29,161 bases of DNA from a virus: positions 1 to 29,161 of IMG/VR virus record IMGVR_UViG_3300025769_000593, one strand, 5' to 3'. This document shows, piece by piece, positions 27,739 through 29,161 of the stretch; position 1 is the stretch's first letter, and the number at the start of each line of letters is the position of its first letter. The position numbers and the translations under genes are program-made. Under the pieces are notes generated by a model. That model ran no database searches, was not told the origin of the DNA, and saw only the letters and a list, made by a program, of their open reading frames with translations.

Positions 27739-28236
27739 ATGCCAGTAATTACAGGCACTGCTTATTGGGCGAAAGTCCACCAACCACACTTTGATCAGTA
27801 TAATGAACAAGGTATTTTTTCCATTGATGTAACAGTGGATGCAAAGACTAAGAAACAATTACAAGACTTGGGTCTTGGTCCTCGTATTAAAAACAAAGGT
27901 GACGAGAGAAATGATTTCGTTACTATTAAAAGAAAGTACACTCGTAAGGATGGTACAAAGAACTCTGCACCTCGTGTTGTAGATTCCAAGAAGACACCGA
28001 TTAGTCCTGATGTTTTAATTGGTAATGGTTCAAAAGTTAATGTGGCTTTTGATACATACGATTATAACGTCGGTGGTAATCAAGGTGTTGGCTCATCTTT
28101 AAAAGCTGTACAAGTAACTAAACTAGTTGAGTACAGTCCTTCTGAAAACTTAGATGAGTTCGGTGAAGAGTCTGGATACCAGGCTCCAACTAACGGAAAA
28201 GCAGACGGATTGGAAGACGATAAACTTCCGTTCTAA
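27739..28236 (+). CDS. Single-stranded DNA-binding protein (T7 gp2.5-like)
   Basis: 165 residues. An OB-fold type chain begins with a strand (ITGTAYWAKVHQPHFDQYNE) and contains FSIDVTVDAKTKKQLQDLGL, FVTIKRKYTRKDG and VNVAFDTYDYNVGGNQGVGS, which follow the T7 gp2.5-like layout. The C-terminal tail is acidic (SPSENLDEFGEES... then GLEDDKLPF) and ends in Phe, the usual docking tail for polymerase and helicase. It coats ssDNA at the fork. It has its own promoter and AAGGAG. The next gene follows in the same operon (TAATG junction). Confidence 0.87.
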   Translation: MPVITGTAYWAKVHQPHFDQYNEQGIFSIDVTVDAKTKKQLQDLGLGPRIKNKGDERNDFVTIKRKYTRKDGTKNSAPRVVDSKKTPISPDVLIGNGSKVNVAFDTYDYNVGGNQGVGSSLKAVQVTKLVEYSPSENLDEFGEESGYQAPTNGKADGLEDDKLPF

Positions 28237-29099
28237 TGTCAGATAAGAAGAGCATAGATACTCTTGTAAAAGATATTTACAAATTATTTGACGAGGGCAA
28301 CAAGAATATACCCACAACAGATAACCTAAATGAATTTGCAGAGAGTATTAAAGATGCTGTTCTTACTTATCTAACAGAAAAACAATCTGGTAGCCGAGGT
28401 ATTCGTATGTCGAGCCTCGGCAAACCAGATCGTCAATTATGGTATGAGCTATACAAACCAGAACTAAGAGAACATATGCCAGCTCATGCTCGAATAAAGT
28501 TTTTATATGGGCATATGTTAGAAGCACTTCTCTTATTACTAGCTAAAACGGCAGGACATTCTGTCACAGATGAACAGAAAACATTAGACCTTGATGGAGT
28601 TGTAGGTCATCAAGATGCAGTAATAGATGGAGTTGTTATTGATGTTAAGTCGGCATCACAGTTTGGATTCAGAAAGTTTAGAGAGAATGATCTTACTCCA
28701 GAGACAGATGCCTTTGGATATCTACATCAGATCGCCGCATACTCTCAAGCAAATAAGAATGATGAGGTAGGTTTTCTTGCTATCGATAAACAAAGTGGAG
28801 CACTTGCATTATGTCGCCCACACAAATCAGATATACCTAATGCACGAGAAAGAATTAAACACTTACGAAAAGTATTAAAGGATAAGAATAAACCACCACC
28901 AAGATGTTACGATGAAGAACCAGATGGGACATCAGGCAATATGAAGCTAAGTGTGGGTTGTTCTTACTGCGCATACAAAGTTGATTGTTGGTCTGATGCT
29001 AATGATGGAATAGGATTAAGAAAGTTTATCTATAGTAAAGGACCACGATGGTTAACCAAAGTGGTTAGTGAACCTAATGTTTCAGAAGATATTCCATGA
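28236..29099 (+). CDS. PD-(D/E)XK nuclease with C-terminal Cys cluster
   Basis: 287 residues. The core has GHMLEALLLL (E96), GHQDAVIDGVVIDVKSAS with D127, D136 and K138 (D..VK motif) and HQIAAYSQ (Q165...Y169, RecB-type). C224, C242, C245 and C251 form C-x17-C-x2-C-x5-C, a likely zinc or Fe-S binding cluster, as in Cas4/RecB-type nucleases. It probably digests or processes DNA ends during replication or host DNA breakdown. The ATG lies on the upstream stop (TAATG). The next gene overlaps by ATGA. Functionally the T7 equivalent slot would be exonuclease/endonuclease, but the type of substrate is not clear. Confidence 0.82.
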   Translation: MSDKKSIDTLVKDIYKLFDEGNKNIPTTDNLNEFAESIKDAVLTYLTEKQSGSRGIRMSSLGKPDRQLWYELYKPELREHMPAHARIKFLYGHMLEALLLLLAKTAGHSVTDEQKTLDLDGVVGHQDAVIDGVVIDVKSASQFGFRKFRENDLTPETDAFGYLHQIAAYSQANKNDEVGFLAIDKQSGALALCRPHKSDIPNARERIKHLRKVLKDKNKPPPRCYDEEPDGTSGNMKLSVGCSYCAYKVDCWSDANDGIGLRKFIYSKGPRWLTKVVSEPNVSEDIP

Positions 29100-29161
29100 G
29101 TGTATTAAGAAAAGAAAAAGGATTTTATAGATCCATCTTTGAAGCTACAGTCTGCGCTAAG
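29096..29161 (+). CDS. Partial gene, 5' end only, unknown
   Basis: Starts with an ATG overlapping the upstream TGA (ATGA) and runs off the window after 22 codons (MSVLRKEKGFYRSIFEATVC then AK). Too short to assign. The position in the replication operon suggests a nuclease or nucleotide enzyme, but nothing in the sequence shows it. Confidence 0.5.
   Translation, partial: MSVLRKEKGFYRSIFEATVCAK

Overview
This window is a stretch of an AT-rich, double-stranded DNA tailed-phage genome. It holds a complete head-packaging module (small and large terminase, portal, scaffold-like protein, HK97-type major capsid protein) and a T7-type replication module (primase-helicase, family A DNA polymerase, single-strand binding protein, PD-(D/E)XK nuclease). 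Genes are densely packed with ATGA or TAATG junctions, and no cellular housekeeping gene is present. The small-gene families (several of which I recognise from marine metagenomic phages) and the T7-like replication set suggest an aquatic, probably podovirus-like phage. The host cannot be named from this window. No integrase, repressor of known type, RNA polymerase, lysozyme gene or tail gene is visible here, so the genome must continue beyond both ends.

The genome is arranged as two divergent arms. Left arm, minus strand (14503 down to 61), in transcription order: terS, terL, a 1054-residue portal with a C-terminal lytic-transglycosylase-like domain, three modification enzymes (2OG-Fe(II) oxygenase, FkbM methyltransferase, sulfotransferase-like), a small conserved protein, a GroES-like co-chaperonin, a scaffold-like protein, two more virion-type proteins and the major capsid protein with a terminator behind it. 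A string of small genes follows, several of them strongly lysine/arginine-rich, including three that are too short for routine gene calling (1767-1892, 1892-2047, 2272-2397). Between the arms lie two plus-strand methyltransferase genes (14657-15864) driven by a near-consensus sigma70-type promoter that overlaps the divergent late promoter, and one isolated minus-strand gene (16034-16426).

A 553-base regulatory region (16427-16979) with palindromic operator-like repeats, a promoter and a 16-bp leader hairpin precedes the right, plus-strand early arm. That arm has about twenty small genes of mostly unknown function, including a cytosine-5 DNA methyltransferase (20890-21837) and an HNH endonuclease. 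An AT-rich iteron array that looks like a replication origin (about 23981-24138) follows, and then the replication genes. The last gene, at 29096, runs off the window.

The observations most worth a second look are these. (1) A 220-codon ORF with its own strong ribosome-binding site is nested in the +1 frame inside the DNA methyltransferase gene, and both frames look like conserved protein. (2) The mRNA leaders at 16908 and 19809 begin with long hairpins whose loops carry an anti-Shine-Dalgarno sequence complementary to the downstream ribosome-binding site; the second also has mutually exclusive alternative pairings. (3) The portal carries a lytic-transglycosylase-like domain. (4) A block of glycan/protein modification enzymes and a co-chaperonin is embedded in the capsid operon. 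(5) Several highly cationic small proteins are clustered after the capsid gene.
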